NCBI GenBank assembly: GCA_033557465.1 | Contig: CM066033.1 | Location: 587,542,438 to 587,606,437 of the forward strand | DNA from: Ichthyophis bannanicus | Taxonomy: Eukaryota > Chordata > Amphibia > Gymnophiona > Ichthyophiidae | Reading direction: 5' to 3' | DNA: 64,000 nucleotides | Part shown: positions 1-12,492 of the stretch, in pieces | How the letters are laid out: each line of letters begins with the position of its first letter | Numbering within the stretch: position 1 is the stretch's first letter | The notes under the pieces: generated by a model | What the model was told of the DNA's origin: nothing | The model's input: the letters and a program-made list of their open reading frames with translations, nothing else | Database searches by the model: none | Program-made: the position numbers and the translations under genes

Positions 1-1860
1 GTACAGGGGTTATGAATTCAACTCCCAAGTGGGCCTGTTGAAGAAGGCTGTCTGAGGCAGTACCCATTACATTTACCCACCACTGGCTGAGGCAGTTCCC
101 CTTTTAATGAAATCTGTGCTGCCATCAAACACACCCTCAAAGTGCCGTAAAAGAAGGTGCTGCAGAAGGCGCCTCCTAAGGCACCCCAGAGGGCACCTTT
201 TAAAGTGCACTGTATGCTAAGGCACCCTATAATGTTGCCTACAGGGCACCCTAGAGGGTGCATCATAGGGTGCCCTATGAGCCGCTGCAAGGGTACTGCA
301 CTGTTTTGGATGGCAGCACTGCACATGTTAACACGTGGTCATCCTAAGTAGGGGCGCTGACAAGCAAGCAGCAACAGCAGCGTACCACAATGGTTAATAA
401 AGTGACTGATGGTGCAGGGGTTATGCGTTCAACTCCTGAGTGGGCCTGCTGAAGAAGGCTGTTTGAGGCAGTACCCACTACATTTTCCCACTGCTGGATG
501 AGGCAGTTCCCCTTTTAATGAAATCTGTGCTGCCATCAAACACACCCTCAAAGTGCCGTAAAAGAAGGTGCTGCAGAAGGCACCTCCTAAGGCACCCCAG
601 AGGGCACCTTTTAAAGTGCACTGTATGCTAAGGCACCCTATGATGTTGCCTATAGGGCACTCTAGAGGGCGCTTCATAGGGTGCCCTATGAGCCACTGCA
701 AAGGTACTGCACTGTTTTGGGTGGCAGCACTGCACATGTTAACGCGTGGCCATCCTAAGTAGGTGCCCTGACATGCAAGCAGCAACAGCAGCATACCACA
801 ATGGTTAATGAACCGACTGATGGTACAGGGGTTATGAGTTCAACACCCAAGTGGGCCTGCTGAAGAAGGCTGTCTGAAGCAGTACCCATTACATTTTCCC
901 ACTGCTGGATGAGGCAGTTCCCCTTTTAATTGAAATCTGTGCTGCCATCAAACACACCCTCAAAGTGCTGTAAAAGAAGGTGCTGCAGAAGGTGCCTCCT
1001 AAGGCACCCCAGAGGGCACCTTATAAAGTGCACTGTATGCTAAGGCACCCTATAATGTTGCCTATAGGGCACCCTAGAGGGTGCTTTATAGGGTGCCCTA
1101 TGTGCCGCTGTAAGGGTACTGCACTGTTTTGGATGGCAGCACTGCACATGTTAACGCGTGGTCATCCTAAGTAGGTGCACTGACATGCAAGCAGCAACAG
1201 CAGCGTACCACAATGGTTAATACAATGACTGATGGTACAGGGGTCATGATTTCAACTCCCGAGTGGGCCTGCTGAAGAAGGCTGTCTGAGGCAGTACCCA
1301 TTACATTTACCTACTGCTGGCTGAGGCAGTACCCTCAACATCTACCCAGTGCTGTCTGAGGCAGTACCCTTTACCTTTACGTAGTGCTGTCTGAGGCATA
1401 TTAGGTCGTATTTTAAACCTGTGCTGCCAGCAAACACACCCTCAATGTGCCGTAATATAAGGTGCCCAATAAGACACGCCAAAGGGTACAGTATAAAGTG
1501 AACTGTCCGCCAAAGCACCCTAGAATGTTTCCTATAAGGCCTCCACAGGGCGCCTTATAGAGTGCCCTATGAGGCACTGTAAGGTTACAGCACTGTTTCT
1601 GATGGCAGCACTGTGCATGTTAAAGTGTGGTAAGCCTAAGAATGACCCCCACCTGCAAATAAAGCAACAGAGCTGTAGCACAATGGTCAAGACATTGACT
1701 GATGGCACAGGGGTTATGAGTGCAAGTCCCCAGTGTGCCAAATGAGTAAGGCTGACAGAGGAAATTACCTTTTCTGCTATCAATCTGTGCTTCCATCTAA
1801 AACATAACCGCACCCTAGTGCCATAAATCAATGCACCTTTTAGGGTTCACCAGAAGGCAC
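1..1860 (+). repeat. Tandem satellite, ~411-bp units with tRNA-like module
   Basis: The motif starting GTACAGGGGTTATGA recurs at 1, 412, 823, 1235 and 1705, giving units of 411, 411, 412 and ~470 bp and a partial fifth unit. Each unit boundary carries a tRNA-like module: an A-box-like stretch (ACCACAATGGTTAATA, e.g. from 385) followed about 40 bp later by a B-box-like GCGTTCAACTCC (425-436). The rest of each unit is built from short palindromic words such as AGGGTGCCCTAT. The fourth unit is longer because a CTGAGGCAGTACCC segment is repeated locally (about 1289-1395). Short frames of 64 codons recur in phase in each unit; I regard them as a by-product of the repetition. A diverged single copy lies at 21,195-21,600. 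Confidence 0.9.
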
Positions 1861-2607
1861 ATCCTAAACAACCACGTCAGCGAAGACGGGTTATGATGTG
1901 CCCCAGAGGCCATGATGAAAGGTTGAAAACCCCCAAGGCACCATAGTAGGCACCCCAGAAGCTGCTGAATCAACGGTCTGCCCAAGGATGTATAGGTGAA
2001 CCCAACAACATTAGCCAAGTGCAGTAAGGTCCCCCAATTTGAAGGGCAAGAGAGATATGTGCCAAACAGACATGTAACCCTAACACTACACAGAGCAGCA
2101 AGGAAAGACAATGCATAAATAAAGGAAGGACGTAGATCAAACCTAATGGACCAGACGAATCAGCGTCCAGCCCATGTGGCAGCTGGAAAGATGGACAAAC
2201 ATATCAGGGGCAGCTGTACCGATGCACAGAGGGAAGGTAATGTACCATGCAATAATGACAGTGTGTGGCAGAGGATGGGAAGACATGTGAAGCAGAGGAG
2301 GTAGAAGTGGCAGGATAGGTGGAATGTCAGGATGACAGTGGAGTAGCAGTGCTATGCAGAGGACACACAGGAGATGCAACCAGAGAGAGCCGCAATGCAG
2401 GAATGTATAGGAGTGCAGGATGTGGGGGTAGCAGCATGCACATCAGGGTAGGACGGCACACAGTTGGCAGACACACGTAGATGGACAGAAGGATGGCTCA
2501 CAAGTGTGATGAGGGTATAATGTGCCCACAGCACAGATCTGCACAGATATGACTGTTACAGGAATGAAAGGTAGTTGTGCAGGACATGCAGACAAATGAA
2601 AGATAAC

Positions 2608-2675
2608 AGAGAGGAATCAAACCCATGACTAGTAGCACAAATGGCAATGCACAAACCTGTAGGCCACACCACCAA
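2608..2675 (-). repeat. tRNA-like module (SINE head)
   Basis: Read on the minus strand, an A-box-like TGGCCTACAGG (from about 2668) is followed by a B-box-like GGGTTTGATTCC (about 2622-2611). The spacing is tRNA-like, but no cloverleaf with matched acceptor ends is apparent. I interpret it as a tRNA-derived SINE head or relic, not a tRNA gene. Confidence 0.5.
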
Positions 2676-2974
2676 CATGAATGCAGTAGCAAAAGCTGCA
2701 TACAAACGTAGTACAGGGCATCACGCAAGACACCTGCTGGCCCTCAGGATAGGCAAAGCCCCAACAGTAGCTATGATGAAATGCACATGCAGATCTGCTG
2801 TGTAAAGAGCAGATCACAGTCTGTAATTGGGAGCACACCCACATAGGGCCACATGTACACACACAATGAAAGGTCATGCAGTGGATACAGCATGCAAAAG
2901 AGGAAAGAAACGAAATTCCAAGGGCAGCAGAGGATGTTCCGTGGAGCAGGTGCATAATTTGTAACTGGACAGGA

Positions 2975-3025
2975 GAGAAGTGAACCTGCAAACAGGTGCA
3001 CTACACACCAGCTGAACCACAGCAA
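2975..3025 (-). repeat. tRNA-like module (weak)
   Basis: The minus strand shows GTGGTTCAGCTGGT followed by TGCAGGTTCACTTC, resembling A and B boxes. It is shorter and weaker than its neighbours. Confidence 0.3.
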
Positions 3026-3214
3026 TACGAAACCCCCAACCGGACTGCCATGTACACACCATAAATAAAGAGACATATGTAACAGCTAATATGTGATGGG
3101 TAGGCACCTCAGAGGGGACACCCTGGTGTACAGTGAATGGATGGAGGTTTGTGTGCAGAGTTGATGAACCTGCTGGTAATTAGTGGTCATATTAGCACAA
3201 CAGCAAAAAAACAA

Positions 3215-3285
3215 ACCCATGTGGGGATCAAACCTGCGACCAATGGCGTCAGAACACATGCCTTAAACAACTACCCCAAGCAAAC
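3215..3285 (-). repeat. tRNA-like module (SINE head)
   Basis: The minus strand reads GGGGTAGTTGTTTAAGG (A-box region, about 3277-3261) and then GCAGGTTTGATCCCC (B box, about 3236-3222). The layout matches the other modules. No downstream CORE domain is seen. Confidence 0.5.
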
Positions 3286-3477
3286 ACAATGAGAACACAG
3301 AGCACAATGCAGAAATAGTACCACAAAGGGAGGGTGTGTATGGGAACCTGTAACACCCAGTGATGTGGCAAATGACTAGCAGACAGACAGCTGACACCAT
3401 ACAAGGATGTGAGCACAGGTAGGTCATGTACATGACCAGAGAAACACTACATACAAGTGTCGGTGTGATGACAGAGT

Positions 3478-3700
3478 GTTGGAGTAGCCTAGTGGTGAGA
3501 ACACTGTCTGGGTCACCAAGCAACCAGGATTAAATCCCCACTAGTACCCCTTGTGGCCCTGGGCAAGTCACGTCACCTTCCAGCACCTTGGAAGAAGGGT
3601 CTGCCAATCCACCTCCAGTGACACTGCCAAGAAAACCTTGGAGTCTCTGGGTAACAATGAGTCAGGACTGACCCAAAAGTACACATGGCAATGCATGTTT
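3478..3700 (+). mobile_element. CORE-type SINE with RTE/BovB-like tail
   Basis: A tRNA-like head (GGAGTAGCCTAGTGGTGAGA, then AGGATTAAATCC as B box at 3527-3538) leads into a MIR-like CORE segment, TTGTGGCCCTGGGCAAGTCA (from about 3550). The tail contains GAGTCAGGACTGACCC. A better-preserved copy at 57,605-57,825 has the tail CGCCAGGAGTCAGGACTGAC, which resembles the 3' end of BovB/RTE LINEs. Such SINEs use the partner LINE's reverse transcriptase; the partner assignment is inferred from that similarity. Confidence 0.75.
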
Positions 3701-6700
3701 GTCACCATGATCAAGCAGCAGCAGAGACAAATGTATGTAAAACACATATTTTTATTTGGATACGCTTGACAGATAGTGTAGATAACGCCAGCATAATATC
3801 AAGGTGAGGGGATCCCAGGTGAAAGACGGGAACACATTTAGCAGGGCAGCAACCCACATCCTACAGAAAGGCTACTGGCCCGCCAACAAATGAGGGGCAG
3901 GAGACACAATGTGCATCAGGTGCATGGTGTGCAGTATGCATTAGGCCACGCCCCCCCCTGCTGTTGCATGCCTCCAATGTGTTACGCACATATGAGGGCA
4001 TGTAGACAGTAGGCTGTGCATGATGAGGGCCCAACACACATCAATCATTATCTGTGTCCCTACACATATCTATCTGGCACCACAGGAGGCACACAAATGG
4101 AAACAGCATGTGTTAAAACGTTCTAACTTTAAAAACAAAGATCAAAAGCACCCACATAATCTTTGATATAGGAATCCAAGCTGCAACAATGTAACCCTAA
4201 ACAATCAGCTAATACACATTGAGGATATGTGAACAGGTAGCAGAGGTACATGAACACAGACATAATCCAAACGAAAATACCTACAGAAACATGCAGAGTT
4301 CACACTGTGCAGGAGGTCCCCCTGCACTGGTTGGTGTGTAGACAGTGTCTGTACCCATATCTCACGGTATATGGAATGCACAAGTGAAGGAAGACAGACA
4401 CTCACACTGTCACACTCCAAATGTAATGGGGCAATGTGAGTGCAGTTACCTCAGGGGATATATAGCAATGTCCAGACATGCAATGCAAGGTTTGTAAATC
4501 AATGTTTATCGTCATGTCTGTACAGTAAACAAACACAAGAACCAGTATATAGAGATGGAAAGTAAGGGCAAACATGTTACAGGAAACCACACAGAATCCA
4601 TATTGCCACGTGCTGTGTTTCCCCAACATAGTCAGCCATATGCACATGCCCCATCCACATTTCAACATGATACAGTGATCCCACACATGCAGGGAAACAC
4701 CCTTGGTGATTGAGAACATCAATTCAGGATGATGGTGTGCATGAAAGCAGTGTCGTGGAAAAACCTGTATCATGTCCAGGTGGAGAGTATGTGGACATAG
4801 ACAACAGGACCTCTCCACTGCTCCCTCTATGCCACATGCATGGCTGTATGTTTGTGTTGAAACAAACAGATGAGCGTATCCTGTGTTCCATGTCACACAC
4901 ATGGCCAAAACACAACAGCACCACAACTTTTAAGGAATGTACAACATACGTTGACAATGGCAGCCCCTGCTGCACACGTGGGGACCAGTACACAGTGTCC
5001 AAAGTGTAAAGCATATCTGCAATCCCACAGGTCAGGTTAATACTGTCCTTGCAACCCTGGGCATGCATAGTCAAGTGTCACATCCCAATACGCTGCAGTC
5101 CGTGAAAGTTCATGTGTGTGTCCTGCAATGATCACGACTCCCAGCCAGAGCACGGCAGCAGCGGTGTGTTAGACAGGTCTGTCATGGCCAAAGTAGCAAT
5201 TCAACAGGAATAATGTCCATCCTAGGCATGTGTCCCACTCACAGAGGTCGAATATCCTATGCCACCATTTTCCAGGGAAAGTTCCATGGTGTTGTGTCCC
5301 CCAACAGGTGGCTGATGGTGATGCCAGATGCACTGCAATAGATGTGTCTGGTATGTCCTCCACCCTGTATCAGAGGAGGGAAAATATTGTATTGGTATGC
5401 TGCTGACAACAGCAGCACAAATTGCAGAGCATCAAACATTGAGAAACACATAGGAAAGGGACGCACAGGCAAACATGACATTATCACAACACGAAACACA
5501 CCGCATGTGGGTGACATCCTGAACTGGAACAGCAGACACAGGTGTCACATGGATATGGACATATCCATGCCCGTGTCACACAGGCATCACACTGCTCCAC
5601 CCTATGTGCATCAGTGCCCGTGAACAGAGATCCCGCCAAATATGTACATGACATAAACAGTAAATCACCAACATGTAAAGGCTAATGTCAGTACCAACCA
5701 AACAAAGATGCAAACTACCTTGTGCTTGCATCAGGTGTATGTCCTGGATCCCCAGAGCTGCTCAAAGGCTATAACAGGTCCAAGTGATGGGAGGCACTGG
5801 CACCAAAATGTGTAGAATCGCCATGTCACCATGTCATGCCACTGTTGATGTATGTCCACATGATGAAGCTATCTGTGATACAAAAATGCTGGTCAACATT
5901 GGTCTGTTAGAACACAGGACATAGTTCTGCCCCCAATACATAACACATGCCCACAATGTTCAGATGGTAAACAGCCGTGTGGTACAGATAGCACACTCAC
6001 CACCGCCACCCAGGTGTACAGCCCCTCACACCACATGCCAATGTGAAATGCCTGCACACTGTATCATCACACAGCCATCCCCAGCAAACAGATTCACACA
6101 GTATGTTAAGGGCAGCGTGCCAGCAGTAGGAGAAGGCCTGGATGTGCATAAGTGGAGAGCTGTAGACATACACGCCATGTGAAATGCAATGATACACTGG
6201 TGTGGGCTGATGGTACAATGTCGGAGAAGTGTGCAGGTGAAGGCCACCACCAAATCCCCTGGACCCCCCTACACATGCAGCTCTGTTGGTCATATCCCAG
6301 AGACAGTGTTGCTGAAGACCCACTGTACAGGAACACATGGGGATTTGTGTGCGCACAGAACGATATGGGGTATGGAGGTGCAGGGAAAAGAGGTGAATCA
6401 CAGAAAAAATGGTGATATGACAGATCAAGGAGGACATGTGTACCCCCTGTTTGCTGACACAGACAGGGCAGCAGTAGATCCACCTACCCCTGACCACTGC
6501 ATGTTGGCCGACGCACAGTCACCTGCCAATGCCCCACAGCACCCGGAGTTTCACCAACTATGTCCTGTGCATTGGGAAACACAAGGCCAACATACATATG
6601 TTACGCCCTAGCTGTACAACACACACTGCACCTTTCCATAACCAGCGTGCAGACCCACCAAACCCTGAACAGACTGACTGTTCACCATCACACTGCACAG

Positions 6701-8199
6701 ATCTCACCCATGTGACAGTCATCACTGATATTTCCCTTGCAAACTGCAGGGATCTGTATGCTGTCTGTCCCTTCCCTCACCTCCCTGCTGTTGTACACAG
6801 TGGTGGACAGAGGTGTCTGCTCCCTACTGTGTTGCTGTGTCACTCCAGGGTTGCCGTAATATTCTGGCTCTCCCAAATTGCTCCCAATGCCCCATCACTG
6901 TGTGTATTGGTGTCTCAATGTCGTTTTCTACCCTGCTGTCATGTCCTGTAACACAAGGAAATATGTAGGGCCAACTCCCGTGTCCCCTGTGCATACCCAT
7001 TTTCGTGGTGTGGATACCCCACACATTTGCTAACATTAACACCTGTGTGCTGATGCTATGCAACTATATATCGCTATGTCGGCGTTATGCCTGCTAAACC
7101 ACATCCTGATGTGAGTTTCCCACCTGACCATGATGGCTGCATGTCAACACACTGTGTGACAGTGAGAATGGCAAAGCAGGGACAGCCTACATGTGCACCA
7201 AACACCTCCCCTCCCAACAGAGTCTCTCTGTGTATGTGGACATACCCTCCCTTCTCGAGGGTCCACAATGTAGTTGATGTCGTGGAGTGCACCCCCCTCC
7301 CCTGCACACCCACACAGCCTGTACATTAGTTATGTGGTGTATGTCTTGACATCCACAGCTGGATGTGCTCTGTCCCCCCCCCCCCCGCAAAAAACCAATG
7401 GAACCCAATTGCACCCCCACATGCAGCTCCTGGCTTGCATACCTCAACCTACACCTTGTTGATCTGGCCTGGTTCGCATCTGTCTGTGTGTAACTATGAA
7501 ACACTGCACGTCCTGGCTATTCAACACCCCATAAATAGGGCAACAATAACCCCCTGGCTGGACAACGCACAGGGCCCCTATCCGCCACAGCATCCATGTC
7601 ACGGCTACATGATAACCTACACAGTCAGGCACACTGTAGTGTCACAGTAATCTCCTTTACGGACCTCACAGAACAGTAATCCACATACCACAGATCACAT
7701 AGATATCACTACGTAGCACATGGAGCACCATACAAACACAGCACACACATGGACCCTGAAACTCGGAGCATACCAACCTCACAAACAGCTTAGAGGACCT
7801 ACTGATAAACACACACATCTAAACAACTGGCCCCATCCATGGTCTGCTCCCCCACTGTGAAAGCCATACCACATGCCTGTCACCCCGCTGCAAACAAAGT
7901 ATCAAAACCAACAACGTGGGTCTGCACAGCAGCCCCTATCATATGCACCCACAAACCAGGTATGTCAGGCCAACACCTCCCACAAGCCTAAAGCAACACA
8001 CACACACATACCACCTCCACCTGCTGCTGTACCCCGCCCACAGTTACTGTGTATCAGGCATGAGTAGATATGATGCCGGAATGGCTAGCCAGTGTCAGTG
8101 ACATGTCAGTGCATTGCTGCATATCACTGATACTGTAATACAAATGGACACGAGTATTAGCTGTACACACATATTCAAATGTAGGTGGTAACAAATGCA
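3701..8199. other. Gene-free stretch, unassigned
   Basis: Frames of 60-174 codons occur on both strands with overlapping, unpatterned translations, and I recognise no domain. The plus strand is CA-rich from about 5.6 to 8.1 kb, with a pyrimidine run and a C10 tract at about 7373-7386. This could be non-coding flank of the Harbinger element next to it, but no terminal inverted repeat was found to prove that. Confidence 0.5.
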
Positions 8200-9710
8200 G
8201 TACATACATGAGAAGAGCTCCGTAATCAGCTTCCGTCTGACTGCTATCCCCTCGTGTGTGTCACCACAGGCACATGCTGGGGGGCACACAGGGTCATCCT
8301 CTAGATCCTCATTAATGTTGACAGGGATACGGTGCCTGAGAGCAATGTTGTGCAGGATGCAACAGGCTAAGATGATCTCTGCCACGGTCTGTGGATGGTA
8401 TTGTAAGGCACCGCCTGTCCTATCCAGACACCTGAAGCGACTCTTTAATATGCCAAAGGTGCGCTCTATGATGGAGCGGCTGGTGGCATGGGCCTCATTG
8501 TACCTCCAAATGGACACAGATACATATGTGCTAAACAATCGCATAACACAACGTGACATACACATACGACAGCACATGATGGGACAGCACAGCTATGCAT
8601 CAGGGTGTGAAGGGCAGACACACACGCCAAGGGCTAGGTATAAGGATTGGAATCAGTAACCATGGCACATATGCTAGCAGCCATGTAACTATTATGACAA
8701 AGCTCCATAGCAAGGTGGAGTTTGAGGCCCCCCTATTAAATCACATACAGTTGACATACCCACACACCGAGACAGACATCTGCACATACGGTTAGTAACA
8801 CGAACAACATGTGCACGTCAGAAATGAGAAATGCACACCCAGCAATACACAGTCCCCATACTGTCCAGCCTCAAATTGAGTGTAAAGTGTCTGCAGGATA
8901 TAGGAGTCATGGGTGGACCCTGCAAACCTGGGAACCACATTCAGAATATGCTGATGTGCATCACAGACAACCTGAACATTCAGGGAATGATAGTGTTTGT
9001 GGTTGCGGAACACTACCTCCCTGTCTCTAGGCAGGACCAGGGCAACATGTGTGTAATCAATAGCTCCCATCACGTGTGGTATCCCGGCTAACGCCTCAAA
9101 GGCTTGGTTCAGGGTCCCCCCACTGTTGCCTAGTGTGGGGAAGGGCTATGTAATTCCCCACCCGGCTGACCATGGCACGCAGTACCTGGTGGAGACAGCG
9201 TGAGAAGGTGGGGTGGCTCATGCCACCCACTGCAGCTACCGATGACTGGAAACAGCCAGAGGCAAAGAAATGTAGGGCACCAAGGAGCTTGACCAAACCT
9301 GGTATGGCATGTGACTGACCAGTCAGGGGCTCGAGGTCAGGTCTGAGATCCTCATACAGCTCCAGAATAGCTCCCATGCTCAGGCGGTAGAGGGAGATGA
9401 CCTGGTCCTCACGCATGCCCTGGAGCTGGGCCCTGGGCCTGTAGAGGCGAGGCCGGTGAGCCTGCAGCCCTGCACGTCTCCTGCCCCGTGCGGGTACAGC
9501 CCCTGCCTGGCCTGCCCCCACAGCTGCAGGTCTGAGTTGCAGTGGGTCCACACCCATGCCCTGTGCCGCAGCCCCATCGACACCATCTCCCCCATCAGGC
9601 AAGCGCAGCCCCTCCTCAACAGCAACAGCAACTGCAGCAACCACAAAGGATGCCATACATACAACCTGTCCAAACGCACAATGACACAAAGACACTGACA
9701 TCCACCTCAC
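8200..9710 (-). pseudogene. PIF/Harbinger transposase (HARBI1-like), broken
   Basis: This encodes a DDE transposase of the PIF/Harbinger superfamily, which would cut and paste the element with help from a Myb-like partner. The N-terminal part (9710 down to ~9147) ends with the helical segment containing YRLSMGAILELYEDLRPDL and LGALHFFASGCFQSSVA. The catalytic core has GAIDYTHVAL (first Asp at about 9058-9056), AGSTHDSYIL (second Asp at about 8908-8906) and SIIERTFGILKSRFRCL (Glu at about 8466-8464), then ACCILHNIA. A one-base frameshift lies near 9143-9147. The block usually holding GDxGY and MTP motifs is missing between about 8810 and 8540; a splice acceptor-like TTTGGAG just before the YNEAH segment suggests an intron, but decay is equally possible. 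The residue after the first Asp is Tyr, where Gly is usual. A likely start is the Met at 9656. Confidence 0.88.
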
Positions 9711-9892
9711 TGATCAGGACACACACACAGACACACAGGCCAAACAACACTCACAAACACAGCCACTACACACAAAGAACCGTCCTCTGACTCGCGTCAA
9801 CCTCCACAAACACATCACCAACTCAGTCTCTCTACAACACAATCCCATCAATGTGTCCCAGATGTGCAGCTGAATTTAAAGGGTAGAGGTAT

Positions 9893-10035
9893 GTTGCGCG
9901 TGTTGCTCATGCGCTGATACATGGGCACGGCTGTTACGCGCATTGCGCATGCGCTGAGACGTGAGCGCGGCCGTTACGCGCATTGCGCATGCGTTGAGAC
10001 GGGGCGCAGCCGTTGCACGTGCACGCAACGCTCGT
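9893..10035. promoter_or_regulatory. CpG-rich 40-bp tandem repeats, likely bidirectional promoter
   Basis: Three full units start at 9893, 9933 and 9973 (40, 40 and 39 bp), followed by a partial fourth at 10,012. The core is TTACGCGCATTGCGCATGCG. The cluster lies between the minus-strand transposase and the plus-strand Myb-like frame, which makes it a candidate shared control region or transposase-binding site. It is CpG-dense in a CpG-poor surround. Function is inferred from position and composition. Confidence 0.6.
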
Positions 10036-10050
10036 TACCTGATATCACCC

Positions 10051-10058
10051 TATAAATA
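10051..10058 (+). promoter_or_regulatory. TATA box
   Basis: TATAAATA follows directly after the CpG-rich repeats and lies about 400 bp upstream of the Myb-like frame. A GAGA-rich tract (10,098-10,125) follows, where a 5' leader would be expected. Confidence 0.5.
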
Positions 10059-10456
10059 CCTCTGCATACGTAGGCCATTTCGAGGGTTTTGTGTAGGAGA
10101 GAGAGAGACAGACAGACAGAGAGAGCAGGCATGTGGTATTGGTTAGTGTTTGGCGGAGTAGTGTTGGTGGAGAGAGTCAGCGGCAGTTGGAGAGGTGTTG
10201 CAGGGAGCAGAGGCAGGTGGAAAGGGTAGTGAGACAGCAGAGGAGAGAGAGAGGAGGGGCGGTGAGCAGCAGGTGAGACAGAAGAGGTGAGAGGGGGCCA
10301 TCAGGGGGAGGGGGTGGTGGGTAGGTGTGGGGGGAATCCCTGTGGGTGGGGGCAGGGATGGCTGATGGGGAGGGGGAGGGGGGCAGCGTAGGGTGCTAGA
10401 GCCCCAGCACATGGCTGGGCTGGAGGTGGGGCGGCCACCTGCTCAGGCAGGAGGGA

Positions 10457-10904
10457 GTGGTGAGCATGGAGGGGGGAGGCGGGCACATCAGGTGGGTCAC
10501 AGCCCACACAGGGGCCCCCTACTGCCAAGAGAAGGAGGATCCCTGTGCCTGTTGCTGCGCGGAGGAGGGCTGTGCGTTTCAGCCCCCAAGAGAGCACTAC
10601 GATGTTCTGTATGGGCGGCTCAGCAGCAGCACAACAGTCGCCACACAGACAGAGGTGTGGGAGGAGGTGCAGGTGGCCGTGGCTGAGGCAGGGGGGGCAC
10701 CATAAGAGATTTAATGACATCAAGCGTGGGGTGCGAGCGCACATGACAGCTGAGAGGCAACATGCCATGGGCACTGGTGGGGGTAGCCCCTTCACCCCAA
10801 CCCTCACCCCCCTGGAGCAGGAGCTGGCAGACAGACTCGGGCCAATATACCTGTATACCTGCATGGCCTTCCAGAGGCCCTGTACTCCGCCCATCCCCGG
10901 GCAG
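10457..10904 (+). pseudogene. Harbinger Myb/SANT-like protein, first exon, frameshifted
   Basis: This matches the Myb/SANT-like DNA-binding partner encoded by Harbinger elements. Visible family features are REHYDVLYGRLSSSTT, then TEVWEEVQVAVAEAGG, then KRFNDIKRGVRAHMTAE and GTGGGSPFTPTLTPLEQEL. The frame breaks in a G7 run at 10,691-10,697, so the two halves lie in different frames. The second half ends at CAG followed by GTACGT (donor at 10,904/10,905), consistent with an intron. I did not find a convincing downstream exon on the plus strand, because the sequence turns C-rich and low-complexity. It diverges from the transposase, as is usual for these two-gene transposons. Confidence 0.75.
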
Positions 10905-12492
10905 GTACGTATGTCAGCCTGTGCTCCCTCTCTCTCTCCCCACACCGCATCTGCTGCTGCTGTTCCCCCCCCCCCCACCCTTCACTCTTCTGGTATGTCC
11001 CTTCCCCCACCTATCTCATGGTGAGGCCACAGTGTCATGTGGCTAACATGATCTACGTCATCCTCATTTCTGGCCCCCAAACCAAAACTCTCACTCTGTG
11101 AGGGCACCTACCCACCCCAAACATACCTCTCATGTTGGAACTGGGCTTACCACAATCCCTCCAACCCTATCCACATACCCCTCCCCTCCCCGCCTGCTCT
11201 CCCCCCCCCCCCCCGGCCCCTGGAATGTGCACACAAGTACAGATGAAGTCGCCTTTGTACATGACCATTTGTATACGGCTCCCCTCACCTCTTAGCCTCA
11301 GCTGCGACCTGGTCCCTGCCTGTGGAAAATGCCTCCATTGCTGCACTGTTTCATGGGGGCCTCCAGGTCTCCCACACTCCCCGGTCCTCTGGCCGTGGCG
11401 GGGGTAGTGGGCCCCCTCTGTCTCCTACTTGTCACATCCAGTCTCCCCTCCTACCCCAAGCTCTCTCCTCTCTCTCCTTCAGATTCCATCTGAGCCGCCT
11501 CTCCACACTAACCCCACCCCGAGTAGCTGGTCTCCACCGTCCCACTGACACCTCCAGTCCCACCATCCTCTCTGATAGTGAGTCATGGCTGTCAACCCTT
11601 CCACACCCCTCCCCCCCTCAATCATGGCGACATAAATAGTCATGTCGCGGACACCTCCACCCCCCATGTACGAAACCCCTCCGTGCTATCCCCCGTATAG
11701 CCCCCTGCTCTCACCCATCGCAAAAACACACCAGCATGGTCATTGCCCTGTGCTACCTGTCACCTCTAACTATTCACCCCCCCAACTGCCCTGACTCTGT
11801 ACCCCCTTTACCTGACCACCACCTGTTAGGCCTTATCGCTCCTCATTCCCAAAATCAGCCTAGCCCTGGTTCCACTACTCTAATGAGTAACCCCCCTGCC
11901 ACTGACCCCCCAGCTCTCTCCCCCACTATGTCCACACCGCCTCATCCACTATGTCCACCAATTCCACTGCTGAGTCTGTGGCCCCCTTAACTGCTGTACC
12001 CACTGCTGCTGTGGCGCCTCCCGCTCCCCACATCCTGTGCCCTGTTAGGCGTTCACCCCACAGCCATGGCTATCTCATGCTACCCGCTATTTGCGGTCCT
12101 GTGACCGCTCCGCTGAGCAGGCCTGGCACACAACTTGCTCCAATGCTGACCATCCCCACATTAGAGACATGCCCCTGTCCAGACCATCAGCCATTTCCGC
12201 CTCCAAACCAACGGCCCTGGCCAGCTGATGACTTCTCTTGTCTCTCATCCCCATCGTCTGTTCTGTGCACTCAATCCTCCCCTCTGCGTGCCCACATCTC
12301 TGGCACCTACCTCCTGTCATGCGCAAACTGTGGCATTGCGCCCCCATGACCAGATCCATGACACCACCCTCCATGTTCCCACCCCTCCCCCCCTCCCGTT
12401 CCCCCAGCCCCATCCTACCCCCTGCTTCTCCCACTCCCTGCCCTCTTGTCACTGATGAAGACACAACACCCCTCCAACGTCCACTGGGCTGC
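10905..12492. other. C-rich low-complexity stretch
   Basis: The plus strand changes abruptly from G-rich (10.2-10.5 kb) to C-rich, with C runs near 10,966 and 11,200. Long Pro/Ser/Thr-rich plus-strand frames are what such composition produces, and no domain is recognisable. It may include Myb-gene intron and decayed LINE sequence. Confidence 0.5.

Larger units (their letters stand above)
1861..3477. other. Gene-free stretch with tRNA-like modules
   Basis: No protein family is recognisable in any frame. Several minus-strand frames of 60-120 codons are Cys/His/Leu-rich and lack recognisable motifs. Three minus-strand tRNA-like modules are annotated separately. The stretch is moderately A/G-rich on the plus strand. 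Confidence 0.6.

Noticed and set aside
1..1860. CRISPR array
   Set aside because: Units are ~411 bp with no short repeat-spacer pattern, and the sequence is of vertebrate type.
2608..3285. Functional tRNA genes
   Set aside because: A- and B-box-like words are present, but no cloverleaf with paired acceptor stem or clear anticodon arm was found.
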